Source of the DNA: Flavobacterium erciyesense
Lineage (GTDB): Bacteria; Bacteroidota; Bacteroidia; Flavobacteriales; Flavobacteriaceae
Reading direction: 5' to 3'
NCBI RefSeq assembly: GCF_018069925.1
Contig: NZ_JAGPXB010000001.1
Span: 594,423-658,422 of the forward strand
DNA: 64,000 nt
The notes under the pieces were generated by a model. That model was not told the origin of the DNA. It searched no databases and worked only from the letters and a program-made list of their open reading frames with translations. The position numbers were made by a program, and so were the translations under genes. Below are positions 1 to 9,109 of this stretch, in pieces. Position 1 is the stretch's first letter. Each line of letters begins with the position of its first letter.

Positions 1-123
1 AAATAAACACAACCCAATTTTAAATATATACCCAAAACAAGTTGCCCAATCTTCCAAACAGCAGCATTAATTTCAGCTAATATATAAATAAATCTTACAA
101 AAATTGCACTTACGTGTCAATTA

Positions 124-230
124 TCGTGAGGTTTCGCGTGAAGGATGGAAGCGGCATCCTTTTATGGAGTTTACGGAATAAAAGATACAGCGGACAGCCT
201 GACCCGGAGTTTTCACGCAGGGGCACGCCC
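124..230 (+). ncRNA. Flavo-1-like structured RNA element, copy A
   Basis: The stretch carries the words gaagcggcatcc and, about 45 bases later, agcggacagc, which recur with small changes in two other intergenic elements of this window (near 8.05-8.2 kb and 36.03-36.13 kb). Outer arms gcgtgaa (136-142) and ttcacgc (212-218) can pair. From memory this resembles the Flavo-1 RNA motif known from Flavobacteria, a class of unknown function. The strand is inferred from the orientation of the shared words; the neighbouring recO gene runs the other way, so the element would be transcribed independently. The exact ends are uncertain. Confidence 0.5.
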
Positions 231-236
231 AATATT

Positions 237-962
237 TTAGGAGAAAACCTCTATTAAAACATCGAGTGATTTGGGTTTTCTGAATCCGTGGAGGTGGATG
301 CTGTAATAATCAATCAAGATGCGGAGTAATATTTGGCGCTCGATGACATGAAAGACTTTTTCCCCGACGTTTCGGGAGTTATCGAATTTTAAATCAAGTA
401 GTTTTTTGAACAAATTGGTTTCGTGCTCCGTGAGTGAACTCATGGCGTGAAAGGGTGTGAAGATGCCTTCGTTCATTTCGAAAAAAGCCATATCAACATC
501 TGAAGTATCTGGGTAAAAACCCAGGTATTTAGTGGTTTCTAGTAATAAAATTAAATGGAAATTAGCTATTTCATCGTGGTTGTCTAGCCAGTGCAAGGCT
601 GTTTCTAAAAATGTAAAAAGGGCTTCGTTTTCTTCCTCTTCATGAATGGAATGGTGCAGCATCTCGGAAATAAACATGGCCATCGTGCTCTTGTAAATAT
701 CGGAATGTATGGAGTGAAATGCCGTGCCGATTTTTATCTCTTTGAAATTTTCTAAAGTGCCTTTGTTTTTATGAACAGCCTCTATTTCGAGTATCGTCAA
801 GGGTTGAAAATAAGCGATTTTTTGATTGGCTTTTCGACTCGAAAAAGCATCACGCACAAAGTAGGATTTGAGTCCATGCGAAAGTGTAAAACATTTTACG
901 ATCAAGCTTTTTTCTTGAAATTTTAAAGAGGAAAGCACGATAGCTCTGGTTTTGACTTGCAC
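237..962 (-). CDS. recO: DNA repair protein RecO
   Basis: RecO mediates loading of RecA onto single-stranded DNA together with RecR in the RecFOR recombination pathway; it acts in the cytoplasm. The 241-residue protein begins with the family's typical OB-fold start (KTRAIVLSSLKFQEKSLIVK), followed by the helical RecO C-terminal region, and has normal family length. It lies just downstream of porZ on the same strand, separated by about 100 bases of degenerate agatttaaag-type repeats; recO-porZ adjacency is familiar in Flavobacteriaceae. The start ATG at 962 fits the OB-fold boundary. I see no frameshift or missing segment. Confidence 0.93.
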   Translation of the reverse strand: MQVKTRAIVLSSLKFQEKSLIVKCFTLSHGLKSYFVRDAFSSRKANQKIAYFQPLTILEIEAVHKNKGTLENFKEIKIGTAFHSIHSDIYKSTMAMFISEMLHHSIHEEEENEALFTFLETALHWLDNHDEIANFHLILLLETTKYLGFYPDTSDVDMAFFEMNEGIFTPFHAMSSLTEHETNLFKKLLDLKFDNSRNVGEKVFHVIERQILLRILIDYYSIHLHGFRKPKSLDVLIEVFS

Positions 963-965
963 GGT

Positions 966-1052
966 TTTAGATTAAAGATTTAAAAATTGAAAAATTTAAA
1001 GATTTAAAGATTGAAGGATTTGAAGATTGAAAGATTAAAAGATTGCAGGATT
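966..1052. repeat. degenerate agatttaaag/gattgaaag repeat spacer
   Basis: The recO-porZ gap is built of short overlapping words such as agatttaaag, agattgaagg and gattgaaagatt in one orientation. The same words reappear around the four-helix-bundle gene near 59.1-59.6 kb. No arm of opposite orientation is evident here, so a strong hairpin is not expected. Confidence 0.7.
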
Positions 1053-1068
1053 TAATTTTAGCGTCGAA

Positions 1069-3357
1069 TTATCTAATGATCATTACTTTTTTCACTTTGG
1101 TTTCGGCTCCGTCTGGTGCTGCAATAAAGATTAAATATACACCTGAGGCTACTTTGTATTTCCCAAACGCAGTGGTATCCCACTCAATAGTACCGCCTTG
1201 TGCGATGGTTTCGTGTACCAAATTACCAGCCACATCAGTGATTTTTACCGAAGCGCGATCAATCAGTCCAGCTACTTTTACAGTACCGGTAAACTCAGGT
1301 CGCACTGGATTTGGGTACACGTAAGCATTACTCAAATCATCAGCCGCACCGGTAGCAGTGCCTTTGAACGAAATCATTCCTTTGCTTGTGGCTATAAATA
1401 CTTCGCCCGTGGTAGCGTTGATACCAACATCGTTGATGGTATTGCTTGGTAGCGGCGAATTGTTAATAGTAAAATGGTACTTGGTTTCTTGACCATTGGG
1501 AGATACTAAAAACAAACCCGAATCGGCAGTGCCAATCCATTTATTATTGGCGCCATCAACGGCTATGGCTGTGATGAATTGCTCAAACAATAACTCTTGG
1601 GCCAAATTATCTTCTTCAATAATAATCGGATTGGCTTTGATTTGTTCCTCATCCTGAAAGGCAGCAAGGTTTGAAACAACTCGCAAACCCTTGGCAGTAC
1701 CAATCCACAATTGATTGCGATTGTCAATAACTGCCGTTCGAACATTAGCAACCGGTAAATTGCCTGTATCTGCTCCGCTAGTAATTTTTTTAAATTTTAA
1801 AGGATTTTCGCTAAAGCCAATCACACCATCACCACTGGTAGGCAACCATTTTACACCGTTGCGATCAATAGCAATGTTTGCAAAATTATTTTCTTGCGGA
1901 GCTGACAAAATACTTCTCATATCAAAGCTTTGCCATTGTCCGTTGGGACGTAGTACTTTGATTCCGTTATTGATTCGGCTATTGGTTACCCATAAATTTC
2001 CGGTTTTATCAAATGCGGTTCCGTTGATTCGGATATCAATATAATTGGGTCCGCCAAAAGTAAGCGACTCCAAGCCGCTATTGGTTTGATTGAACAAAAC
2101 GGTAGGGACTTCTTTTACTATTTTTAATAATCCCGAGAAAAACGAACTAGCATAAACCTCATCTTCATTGGCTGGATTTACGATAATTTTTGTCATGGAT
2201 TGCGCTCCTAAAACTCGGTCGTAAGGAATGTTGTTCCATCCCTCTGAATTGTATTTACTTATTCCAAAACTATCTAATGGATAAGGATTATAATCAGCGG
2301 CATAATCGCCATAAACAGTCCACACCGAAGATGGTGTAACCTGCATTGAGAAAATATTATTTCGAGACGGACCAATAGGAGTTGTGTTTTCAAAATTTCC
2401 ACCTGCCGTTATCAAAGTACGGTACAAACCATTTGCTGTGGTCCCGATATAAACTTGATTATTCAGCACCGTTGCACATGTAAAAGAACTCTGAATATCT
2501 GGAATTTGATTGCTATTAATTTGACGAATCATCACCATTTGACTGTTGTAAACACTTACTGAATTAGCAGTTGTAAACACTAAATACTCCGAAAGTGCAC
2601 GCATATTGACAGCCGCAGCAGGAAGCTGTGCAAAAGATGTAAATGAAGTTGTTGCTGGATTGTATCTCTGAATATTTCCGGAAGACGAAACGGCATACAA
2701 ATCAGCAGCAAACGCGGCAATTCCTAACCACGAACCTGAAGCTCTCGTTTGCCATTGTTGAAAGTCGTTTAAATTTGGATTGTTAATGGCAGCGCTGCGT
2801 ATGCCTGCAGCGGTGGCTGCATAAATAAATCCGTTATGAACAGTGGTTTGATAAATTGCAATCTCGGCACCATTATCACCAATAAAATAAGTATCGCCAA
2901 ACTGAAGCGTTGTTAAATTGAATTGAACAATCCCAAAATTACAGGCAACATAAACAATTCCTAGGTGTTCAAAAAAGTGATTTATTTTTTTGAGATTAGG
3001 AGCCAGTTGTTTGTTAATGATGTCTACTAGATTCAACTTGCTTCCATCGACTTCGTTCACTACAATTAATAAACCGTTTTCATAGCCAATTAAGGTTTTG
3101 TTCGCTGTTTTACTATAAAACAAAGCCGAAATCGTTTGACCCGAAAGACCGTCAATTGTGGTGGTCGTTTTTATTTCGTTACTAACTGCGTTTCTAGCAA
3201 ATAAAGCATTCTCTGAAGCCGCAATTACTGCAGAATTCGTTTCGGTGATAGCATTGATTTGCGAGTACGAAAAATATCCCTGCCACGACAAGTTATTTTG
3301 AGCAAAAATAGCCCAGCTTATAAGGACGAAAAGAATGGTAAAAAATTGTTTTTTCAT
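1069..3357 (-). CDS. porZ: type IX secretion system protein PorZ
   Basis: A 762-residue secreted protein with a signal peptide (residues 1-19, ending IFAQ), two long beta-propeller-type regions rich in short WIGT/IGT repeats (for example LWIGTAKGL, KWIGTADSG), and a C-terminal type A sorting domain (from about residue 680, starting NAYVYPNPV and ending VKKVMIIR). This layout matches PorZ, the surface component of the type IX secretion attachment complex, which in Porphyromonas helps deliver anionic LPS to cargo proteins. It is itself exported by the system it serves. Flanked by recO downstream. The propeller plus sorting domain alone would fit other T9SS cargo; the recO neighbour and two-component-propeller content favour PorZ. 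Confidence 0.85.
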   Translation of the reverse strand: MKKQFFTILFVLISWAIFAQNNLSWQGYFSYSQINAITETNSAVIAASENALFARNAVSNEIKTTTTIDGLSGQTISALFYSKTANKTLIGYENGLLIVVNEVDGSKLNLVDIINKQLAPNLKKINHFFEHLGIVYVACNFGIVQFNLTTLQFGDTYFIGDNGAEIAIYQTTVHNGFIYAATAAGIRSAAINNPNLNDFQQWQTRASGSWLGIAAFAADLYAVSSSGNIQRYNPATTSFTSFAQLPAAAVNMRALSEYLVFTTANSVSVYNSQMVMIRQINSNQIPDIQSSFTCATVLNNQVYIGTTANGLYRTLITAGGNFENTTPIGPSRNNIFSMQVTPSSVWTVYGDYAADYNPYPLDSFGISKYNSEGWNNIPYDRVLGAQSMTKIIVNPANEDEVYASSFFSGLLKIVKEVPTVLFNQTNSGLESLTFGGPNYIDIRINGTAFDKTGNLWVTNSRINNGIKVLRPNGQWQSFDMRSILSAPQENNFANIAIDRNGVKWLPTSGDGVIGFSENPLKFKKITSGADTGNLPVANVRTAVIDNRNQLWIGTAKGLRVVSNLAAFQDEEQIKANPIIIEEDNLAQELLFEQFITAIAVDGANNKWIGTADSGLFLVSPNGQETKYHFTINNSPLPSNTINDVGINATTGEVFIATSKGMISFKGTATGAADDLSNAYVYPNPVRPEFTGTVKVAGLIDRASVKITDVAGNLVHETIAQGGTIEWDTTAFGKYKVASGVYLIFIAAPDGAETKVKKVMIIR

Positions 3358-3422
3358 AAGTAACGCGCCTAAGGCTTACAAATATAAAACAAACGAAACT
3401 CTTATAATTTTGTTGCCAAAAA

Positions 3423-3457
3423 AAAATGCCTTTTATCGCAATGATAAAAGGCATTTT
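3423..3457 (-). terminator. rho-independent terminator of gdhA
   Basis: A perfect 15-bp stem (aaaatgccttttatc with gataaaaggcatttt) around a 5-base loop, followed on the minus strand by a run of T. It lies 20 bases past the gdhA stop codon. Confidence 0.85.
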
Positions 3458-3476
3458 CGTACTAGGTTGTAACAAT

Positions 3477-4820
3477 TTATACTACCCCTTGAGCAAGCAT
3501 AGCATCGGCTACTTTTACAAATCCTGCAATGTTAGCCCCTTTTACGTAGTTCACATAACCGTCTGCGTCAGTCCCGTATTGTTTACATTGATTGTGAATA
3601 CCAACCATGATTTCTTTTAATCTACTGTCAACTTCTTCACTTGTCCAGTTCAAACGAATAGAGTTTTGAGTCATCTCTAAACCAGATGCTGCTACACCAC
3701 CAGCATTAGCTGCTTTTCCTGGAGCAAAAAGTACTTTTGCGTTCAAGAATTCTTTGATAGCCTCTAAAGTACATGGCATGTTTGCTGCTTCGGTAACGCA
3801 AATTACACCATTAGCAATCAATTTTTTAGCATCTTCTTCGTTCAATTCGTTTTGAGTAGCACAAGGAATAGCCACATCAACTTTTACTTCCCAAACACTT
3901 TTTCCTTTGTGGAATTCTGCATTTGGATATTTTTCAAGGTAAGCTTCGGCTCTGTTATCGCCTCTTGCTCTCATTTCAAGCATGAAGTCAATTTTATCTC
4001 CAGAAATTCCTTCTGCATCATAAATATATCCATCAGGACCAGAAATAGTAACTACTTTCCCTCCTAGATCATTTACTTTTAATGCTACACCCCAAGCTAC
4101 GTTTCCGAAACCTGAAATAGAAACCGTTTTACCTGCGATATTTTGCCCAATAGTGTTCAACATTTGCTCTGCAAAATACACCACACCGTATCCTGTTGCT
4201 TCTGGTCTGATCAAAGATCCTCCGTAAGCCAATCCTTTACCAGTTAACACACCTGTAAACTCGTTGCGGATTCTTTTGTATTGACCAAATAAATAACCAA
4301 TTTCTCTAGCCCCAACACCAATATCACCAGCTGGAACGTCTAATTGTGGTCCAATGTGTCTGCACAATTCTGTCATAAACGATTGGCAAAAACGCATTAC
4401 TTCAGCATCTGATTTACCTTGTGGGTCAAAATCAGAACCTCCTTTACCACCACCCATTGGTAATGTTGTTAAACTATTTTTGAAAACTTGTTCGAAAGCC
4501 AAGAACTTTAAAACTGACAAGTTTACTGAATGATGAAAACGGATTCCTCCTTTATATGGTCCAATTGCAGAGTTCATTTGAATTCTGAAACCTCTGTTAA
4601 CTTGAATTTCTCCTGAATCGTCAACCCATGGAACGCGAAAAATAATAGAACGTTCTGGTTCAGCAATTCTTAAAAGTAGGTTCTTACCATCGTATTTTTT
4701 TTGCTCTGCAATAAATGGAATTACAGTCTCTGCAAACTCCCTAACAGCTTGAATAAATTCAGGTTCATTTGGATTTTTGGCCTCTACTTGAGCCATAAAA
4801 TCATTTATTTTTAGTAACAT
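3477..4820 (-). CDS. gdhA: NADP-type glutamate dehydrogenase
   Basis: Converts 2-oxoglutarate and ammonium to glutamate, the direct entry point of ammonium into amino acids. The start at 4820 gives 447 residues, the usual length of the hexameric NADP-type enzyme; a longer reading from 4892 would run through the promoter and is rejected. The substrate-binding lysine lies in PMGGGKGG (about residues 121-128), followed by VPAGDIGVG and the Rossmann motif GFGNVAWG. A strong Bacteroidota promoter lies at 4865-4893 and a hairpin terminator follows the gene, so it is probably a single-gene transcript. Confidence 0.95.
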   Translation of the reverse strand: MLLKINDFMAQVEAKNPNEPEFIQAVREFAETVIPFIAEQKKYDGKNLLLRIAEPERSIIFRVPWVDDSGEIQVNRGFRIQMNSAIGPYKGGIRFHHSVNLSVLKFLAFEQVFKNSLTTLPMGGGKGGSDFDPQGKSDAEVMRFCQSFMTELCRHIGPQLDVPAGDIGVGAREIGYLFGQYKRIRNEFTGVLTGKGLAYGGSLIRPEATGYGVVYFAEQMLNTIGQNIAGKTVSISGFGNVAWGVALKVNDLGGKVVTISGPDGYIYDAEGISGDKIDFMLEMRARGDNRAEAYLEKYPNAEFHKGKSVWEVKVDVAIPCATQNELNEEDAKKLIANGVICVTEAANMPCTLEAIKEFLNAKVLFAPGKAANAGGVAASGLEMTQNSIRLNWTSEEVDSRLKEIMVGIHNQCKQYGTDADGYVNYVKGANIAGFVKVADAMLAQGVV

Positions 4821-4864
4821 AGATTTAATGTGATTAATTAAGAAAACGATTTCGTTATAATTTA

Positions 4865-4893
4865 CAAAGATACATCTTATAAAAATATCCAAA
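4865..4893 (-). promoter_or_regulatory. Bacteroidota-type promoter of gdhA
   Basis: On the minus strand TTTG (4890-4893), a 17-base gap, then TATCTTTG (4865-4872) match the Bacteroidota -33/-7 consensus (TTTG and TAnnTTTG). The predicted start site leaves a leader of about 40 bases before the ATG at 4820, which also decides the start choice. Confidence 0.75.
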
Positions 4894-5097
4894 CTTAGTT
4901 TTTTTATTTTATCTTCCGAATTATCTTTTTTTTAACCTTCTATAAAAATTTGCATTTAGTACTTCTCCATTTAATCCAAATCACTGCAACTTTCGTAACT
5001 AAATACTAAATTATCTGCTTTTTTTTAATTTTAAATTATTTTTAGAAATGAGCTATGTTTTTATATATTTGTCATGATTTGAAAATATCACTTCCTA

Positions 5098-5904
5098 ATG
5101 ATCAAAAAGCTGCTACCACTTCTAGGAATATTACTTGGATTTTCCGTAAATTCCAACGCACAATTTGGCGGATTTTCACACGAGGTGGGAGTTATTGCTG
5201 GTCCAGTTGCATTTCAATCTGACTACGGTGAGCGTTATGATTTTTCAACTAATGCAGGTAATACTGGAATTGGAATTGGACTTATACACTATCTCAATTT
5301 TTCATACAAAGCAGATTGTAATTGCTACACTCCTGAAACTTATTTTAACGATCACTTCAAATTAAGATCTGAATTATCGTTCAACAAAACCAACTTGAAG
5401 CATTTTGGTCAATATGTTGATCCAAGCATTACCTCACTCGGAGCACAGCAATTAAGAGCCATGGAAGGAAGTACTGCTGTGACAAATTTAGGAATGCAAT
5501 TGGAGTTTTTCCCTTGGAGCATTCGTGATTTCTCTGCAAGAGATGGAAGTTTTGGTCCTTTTGTGAGTTTGGGTGGACAGTTTAGTTATTACAACGCCGA
5601 AGCATCGTCATCATTAGGAGCACTTGGAACACCACTCACTACTTTTCCAAAATACCTTACTCCATCTGAAGGAAGACCGTATGGTTTTTCTACAGAAAGT
5701 GGCACGGTTTGGTCGGTAGTTACCAGTGTGGGAACACGTTATAAACTGAGTCCATTGCGCGATTTAATGGTTGATTTGCGCTTTCAATATTACTTTTCAA
5801 ATTGGGTAGATGGCTTAAATCCTAACCCAGCTATTTATAAAGAAAACAAAGCAAACGATTGGTTGGTTTGGTTCAACGTCGGATACATTTATTACTTAGA
5901 TTAA
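5098..5904 (+). CDS. probable outer-membrane protein, THC0290_0291-like family
   Basis: A 268-residue protein with a signal peptide (cleavage near SNAQ, residue 22) and alternating aromatic/polar segments expected of an outer-membrane barrel: glycine- and tyrosine-rich stretches, a final segment WLVWFNVGYIYYLD, and two early cysteines in DCNC. It recalls the flavobacterial family labelled THC0290_0291, of unknown function. It is divergent from gdhA and preceded by TATATTTG at 5064-5071, a plausible -7 element. The downstream hairpin at 5923-5964 ends the transcript. Function is not assigned; the beta-barrel call is an inference from composition and the C-terminal aromatic pattern. Confidence 0.6.
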   Translation: MIKKLLPLLGILLGFSVNSNAQFGGFSHEVGVIAGPVAFQSDYGERYDFSTNAGNTGIGIGLIHYLNFSYKADCNCYTPETYFNDHFKLRSELSFNKTNLKHFGQYVDPSITSLGAQQLRAMEGSTAVTNLGMQLEFFPWSIRDFSARDGSFGPFVSLGGQFSYYNAEASSSLGALGTPLTTFPKYLTPSEGRPYGFSTESGTVWSVVTSVGTRYKLSPLRDLMVDLRFQYYFSNWVDGLNPNPAIYKENKANDWLVWFNVGYIYYLD

Positions 5905-5922
5905 TTACACTTTGATTTAAAA

Positions 5923-5964
5923 AAAAAGAAACCTCAACACTCAACAGTATTGGGGTTTCTTTTT
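5923..5964. terminator. bidirectional hairpin terminator
   Basis: A 15-bp stem (aaaaagaaacctcaa with ttggggtttcttttt, one G-T pair) with A/T tails on both sides, placed between two convergent genes. Confidence 0.8.
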
Positions 5965-5968
5965 AGAA

Positions 5969-7114
5969 TTAAGCGAGTGCTTGCTTTAAATCGTCGATTA
6001 AATCTTCAGCATCTTCAATACCAACGCTTAATCGCACTAAATCATCGGTGATTCCTATTTCTTTTCGTTTGTCTTCAGGGATAGATGCGTGTGTCATCAA
6101 AGCGGGATGATTCGCTAAAGATTCTACGCCACCAAGAGATTCAGCCAAAGTAAACACCTGCACTTTTTCAAGAAAGTCAATGGCATCCTCTTTTTTACCA
6201 GATACAAATGTAAAAGATACCATTCCGCCAAAACCGCTCATTTGTTTTTTGGCAATTTCATGAAACGGATGACTAGGCAATCCAGGATAGTAAACCGTTT
6301 TAATTTTTGGATGATTACTCAAAAACTCCACCACTTTAGCGCCATTTTCACAATGTCTTTGTACGCGTAAATGCAAAGTTTTAATTCCTCGAAGTACTAA
6401 AAAACTATCCATTGGCCCAAGTGTAGCGCCGGTTGCAAATTGTTGAAAATGCAACTGTGCTCCCAAAGCTTCGTCTTTTACGATTAAAGCTCCCGCAATT
6501 ACATCTGAGTGCCCACCTAAATATTTTGTTGCTGAGTGCATTACAATATCAGCTCCTAAGTCTAATGGTTTTTGCAAATATGGCGTTGCAAAAGTATTAT
6601 CAACAGCAAAAAGTATGTTGTGTTCCTTAGTTATTTTTGCAATTTCTTGAATATCAGCTAATTTCATCAAAGGGTTGGTAGGTGTTTCTACCCAAACCAT
6701 TTTGGTGTTTTCATTGATTAACGACTTGAATTTATCCAAGTCATTCATATCTACAAAATGAAATTTTATTCCAGAATCCTTGTATACACGTGTGAACATG
6801 CGGTACGTTCCGCCGTACAAATCATCCATTGCAATGATTTCATCACCTGCTTTAAACGAACGCAACACACAATCTGTAGCTGCTAATCCTGACGAAAAAG
6901 CCAATCCACGAGTTCCGTTTTCGATACTTGCCAATGCGTTTTCAAGTGCTGAACGTGTAGGATTTGCGGCTCTACTATACTCATAATCTGGATTTAACGG
7001 CTGCCCCGGACTAGTTTGTACAAACGTAGAAGTTTGGTATACGGGCGGCATTACTGCTCCGGTGCTAGGATCATGGTGTTGCCCACCGTGAATTGCTTTA
7101 GTATTGAATTTCAT
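5969..7114 (-). CDS. cystathionine gamma-synthase / gamma-lyase family PLP enzyme
   Basis: A 381-residue PLP enzyme of the transsulfuration family. The PLP lysine is K197 in SATKYLGGHSD, and the family signatures YSRAANPTR, SSGLAATD and VDNTFATPYLQKP are present. Members make cystathionine from activated homoserine and cysteine (MetB) or cleave it (cystathionine gamma-lyase); residue motifs alone do not separate the two activities, so no gene symbol is given. Length equals that of the family. It converges on the outer-membrane protein gene and shares its terminator. No methionine or cysteine gene lies beside it to settle the direction. Confidence 0.88.
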   Translation of the reverse strand: MKFNTKAIHGGQHHDPSTGAVMPPVYQTSTFVQTSPGQPLNPDYEYSRAANPTRSALENALASIENGTRGLAFSSGLAATDCVLRSFKAGDEIIAMDDLYGGTYRMFTRVYKDSGIKFHFVDMNDLDKFKSLINENTKMVWVETPTNPLMKLADIQEIAKITKEHNILFAVDNTFATPYLQKPLDLGADIVMHSATKYLGGHSDVIAGALIVKDEALGAQLHFQQFATGATLGPMDSFLVLRGIKTLHLRVQRHCENGAKVVEFLSNHPKIKTVYYPGLPSHPFHEIAKKQMSGFGGMVSFTFVSGKKEDAIDFLEKVQVFTLAESLGGVESLANHPALMTHASIPEDKRKEIGITDDLVRLSVGIEDAEDLIDDLKQALA

Positions 7115-7234
7115 ATGTCTAAATTTATTATTTTTAAAATTGATATTTGATGCGACAAATTGAAAGTCCTGCTCATCTCCTATCGTTTGATTTTATTACC
7201 TAAAAGTTTCACAAATTTACCCTTTAATTTATAC

Positions 7235-7261
7235 TTGGCAAGTCACAACTTGATACCTTTG
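7235..7261 (+). promoter_or_regulatory. promoter of the DUF3298-type lipoprotein gene
   Basis: TTG (7235-7237), 16 bases, TACCTTTG (7254-7261) fits the Bacteroidota promoter. It sits 21 bases before the ATG at 7283 and supports that start over an upstream in-frame ATG. Confidence 0.6.
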
Positions 7262-7282
7262 TATTTAATTAACAATTGCCTC

Positions 7283-8026
7283 ATGAAACCCTATTTCTTT
7301 TTTGCCGCGCTCTTGCTTTTATTAAGTGGTTGCACCAAGGACCTTCAATTTGTGACCGAAACGTATCAGAAAAAATCTAAAATTGCTTGTACAGAAAATT
7401 GCCCACAAATTGACATAAAAATCCCAGTAGCCAGCAACAAAGATGTGGTAGCTGATAGCATTAATAAAAAAGTATTTTCGGTTTTAAAAGAGATCGTTTA
7501 TTTTGGCGAAAAACCATACGAAGCAACCACCTATGATGGATTAACAAAGGCTTTTATCGATTCGTATGAGGCATTGCAGAAAGATTTTCCAGGAGAAACA
7601 ATGGGTTGGGAAGCTACTGTTTCGGGTAAACTAAAATACCAATCAGCAGCGGTGCTCAATATTGAAATTAATCATTACACCTATACAGGAGGCGCTCACG
7701 GCTACCAAGGATTGCGCTCTTTATTGTTTGACCCCACAACTGGAAAAGCTTTGACAAATGAAACAATATTTAATGATGTAGCTGGTTTTAAGGCTTTCGC
7801 CGAAAAAAAATTCAGAGCCAAGTACAAAATTCCGAGTTCAGCATCGATCAATTCAACTGGACTGATGTTTGAAGAAGATCAATTTGCGCTTCCGCAAACT
7901 ATCTTATACACCGACAAAGGATTGCTCCTTTATTACAACTCTTACGAAGCCGCCTCTTACGCCGACGGACCGAAAGAATTACTCCTGCCTTACGACACTA
8001 TTGACGAGTACTTGTCACTAAAATAA
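7283..8026 (+). CDS. lipoprotein with DUF3298/RsiV-like domain
   Basis: A 247-residue protein with a lipoprotein signal (LLLSGC, acylated Cys at residue 17), so it is expected to be anchored in the envelope. The C-terminal part contains the hallmark of the DUF3298 (RsiV-like) fold: a TYTGGAHGYQG segment followed by FDPTTGKALT and, near the end, YYNSYEAASYADGPKELLLPY. Such domains are found in anti-sigma factor RsiV and in many envelope proteins of unknown role; no sigma factor gene is adjacent here. The upstream in-frame ATG at 7160 is rejected because it lies before the promoter and would bury the signal peptide. Confidence 0.75.
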   Translation: MKPYFFFAALLLLLSGCTKDLQFVTETYQKKSKIACTENCPQIDIKIPVASNKDVVADSINKKVFSVLKEIVYFGEKPYEATTYDGLTKAFIDSYEALQKDFPGETMGWEATVSGKLKYQSAAVLNIEINHYTYTGGAHGYQGLRSLLFDPTTGKALTNETIFNDVAGFKAFAEKKFRAKYKIPSSASINSTGLMFEEDQFALPQTILYTDKGLLLYYNSYEAASYADGPKELLLPYDTIDEYLSLK

Positions 8027-8052
8027 AATTCACTTAGAACCACTACTCGCAC

Positions 8053-8198
8053 TAGCCCTGACAGCAGTGAAAATCCTGTGGGCCCAAAACCCTATTTTTT
8101 CTTGATAGAAAAGAGCGGCCGCAGGAAGCTCCTTTTATGCCTTAGAAAAAATGGTTTTGGACCCACAGATTGTAACGAATGGCAGGAAATAGCTCCTG
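8053..8198 (+). ncRNA. Flavo-1-like structured RNA element, copy B (long stem, nested)
   Basis: Begins tagccctgacagcagtg and ends ggcaggaaatagctcct, the same outer words as copy C near 36 kb. Between them, 8076-8102 and 8144-8168 form a long near-perfect stem (about 24 pairs with one small bulge). Inside that stem lies a second short copy of the 3' words (gcggccgcaggaagctcct, 8114-8132), so this copy looks nested or partly duplicated. It lies between the convergent ends of the DUF3298 and DinB genes. I compare it with Flavo-1 RNA from memory; family membership was not tested. Confidence 0.55.
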
Positions 8199-8216
8199 AA
8201 ATCCCGAATTATTTGC

Positions 8217-8675
8217 TTAAATAAATTTGCGAATCATGAGCATGCAACCTATGTGAAGCCCTTCGTGAAAATTACTAAAAGCCATAGCATCGATTGCATT
8301 GTTCAATACATGACCGCCAGTTGAAGTGGTGTATGGCGTATAATTTTGAAAGCGATTTTGCTCAAAATCTGCTTGAGTTTGCTGCAACGTATGCGTTAAA
8401 AGATGTTTAATTTCATCTACTTCAGCTTGTGACGCATCGGTTTCAGGGCGGGTTCCTTTCATGTACTTTTCGACCAATTCATTAGAGACCAAAAGTGGTA
8501 AACCTGATAGTTTGTAAACCAAAATTTGCTGCGAAACGATAATGTGCCCGATGTTCCAAATCAAATTATTGTTGAATCCCGGCGGAATGGTATTGAGTTG
8601 CGCCAAGGAATAGTTTTCAAGAAAAGTAGAAATCATTTTTCTGCTTGTGGTTGTAACGTCAAATACTTGCTTCAT
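8217..8675 (-). CDS. DinB family protein
   Basis: A 152-residue four-helix protein of the DinB/YfiT type, a fold whose members usually bind a metal ion and act as thiol-dependent transferases or have no known substrate. Candidate metal ligands are the histidine in NIGHIIVSQQ and the histidines in SNFHEGLHIG near the C-terminus, the usual H...HxxxH arrangement. The start at 8675 is preferred over 8717: the extra 14 residues are lysine-rich and would overlap the divergent gene's leader. It is divergent from the ArsC-like gene, with about 77 bases between them. Confidence 0.78.
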   Translation of the reverse strand: MKQVFDVTTTSRKMISTFLENYSLAQLNTIPPGFNNNLIWNIGHIIVSQQILVYKLSGLPLLVSNELVEKYMKGTRPETDASQAEVDEIKHLLTHTLQQTQADFEQNRFQNYTPYTTSTGGHVLNNAIDAMAFSNFHEGLHIGCMLMIRKFI

Positions 8676-8752
8676 TTTTTTATATTTTTTGATAAAAATA
8701 ATCAATTTACGTGGCAAATGAATTTTCTTTGCAGAAAGAAATTATACGATTC

Positions 8753-9109
8753 ATGGACAAAATATACTATCTCGCCTCTTGCGACACTTGCAGAAAAATC
8801 ATTAAATCATTGCCAGAAAACCACAATTTGAGTTTTCACGACATCAAACAAAATCCGATTACCGAAACTGAATTGGAGCAAATGCACGAGCTTTCGGGTA
8901 GCTACGAAGCACTGTTTAGTAAAAAAGCACAGCTTTACAAATCGATGGATTTGAAAAATAAAAACTTGACCGAAGACGATTATAAGAAATACATTTTGGA
9001 GCATTATACGTTTTTGAGTCGTCCTGTTTTTATCATTAAAAACAAGATTTACATTGGCAACAGCCAACAAAACATGCACCAAGTAATGCTTGCCTTTGCA
9101 AATGTCTAA
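8753..9109 (+). CDS. ArsC/Spx-like thioredoxin-fold protein
   Basis: A 118-residue protein with the ArsC-family thioredoxin fold: an N-terminal CxxC (C10-D-T-C13) after strand IYYLAS, and the conserved C-terminal segment SRPVFIIKNKIYIGN. ArsC-family members reduce arsenate or, as Spx, bind RNA polymerase. The CxxC and absence of arsenic-resistance neighbours leave the role open. The stop codon overlaps the ATG of the following transporter by 8 bases, so the two are translated together. The start at 8753 is chosen because the fold begins there. Confidence 0.75.
   Translation: MDKIYYLASCDTCRKIIKSLPENHNLSFHDIKQNPITETELEQMHELSGSYEALFSKKAQLYKSMDLKNKNLTEDDYKKYILEHYTFLSRPVFIIKNKIYIGNSQQNMHQVMLAFANV

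Noticed and set aside
1..236. tRNA gene or end of another protein gene at the left edge
   Set aside because: No cloverleaf with a T-loop (GGTTCRA) and no convincing reading frame; only the RNA element at 124-230 is supported.
1043..2044. Plus-strand ORFs opposite porZ
   Set aside because: They lie antisense to a well-supported gene, have no family features and reflect the codon use of the real gene.
4821..4892. Longer N-terminus for glutamate dehydrogenase
   Set aside because: The upstream ATG lies in the promoter (TATCTTTG at 4865-4872), and 447 residues is the family length.
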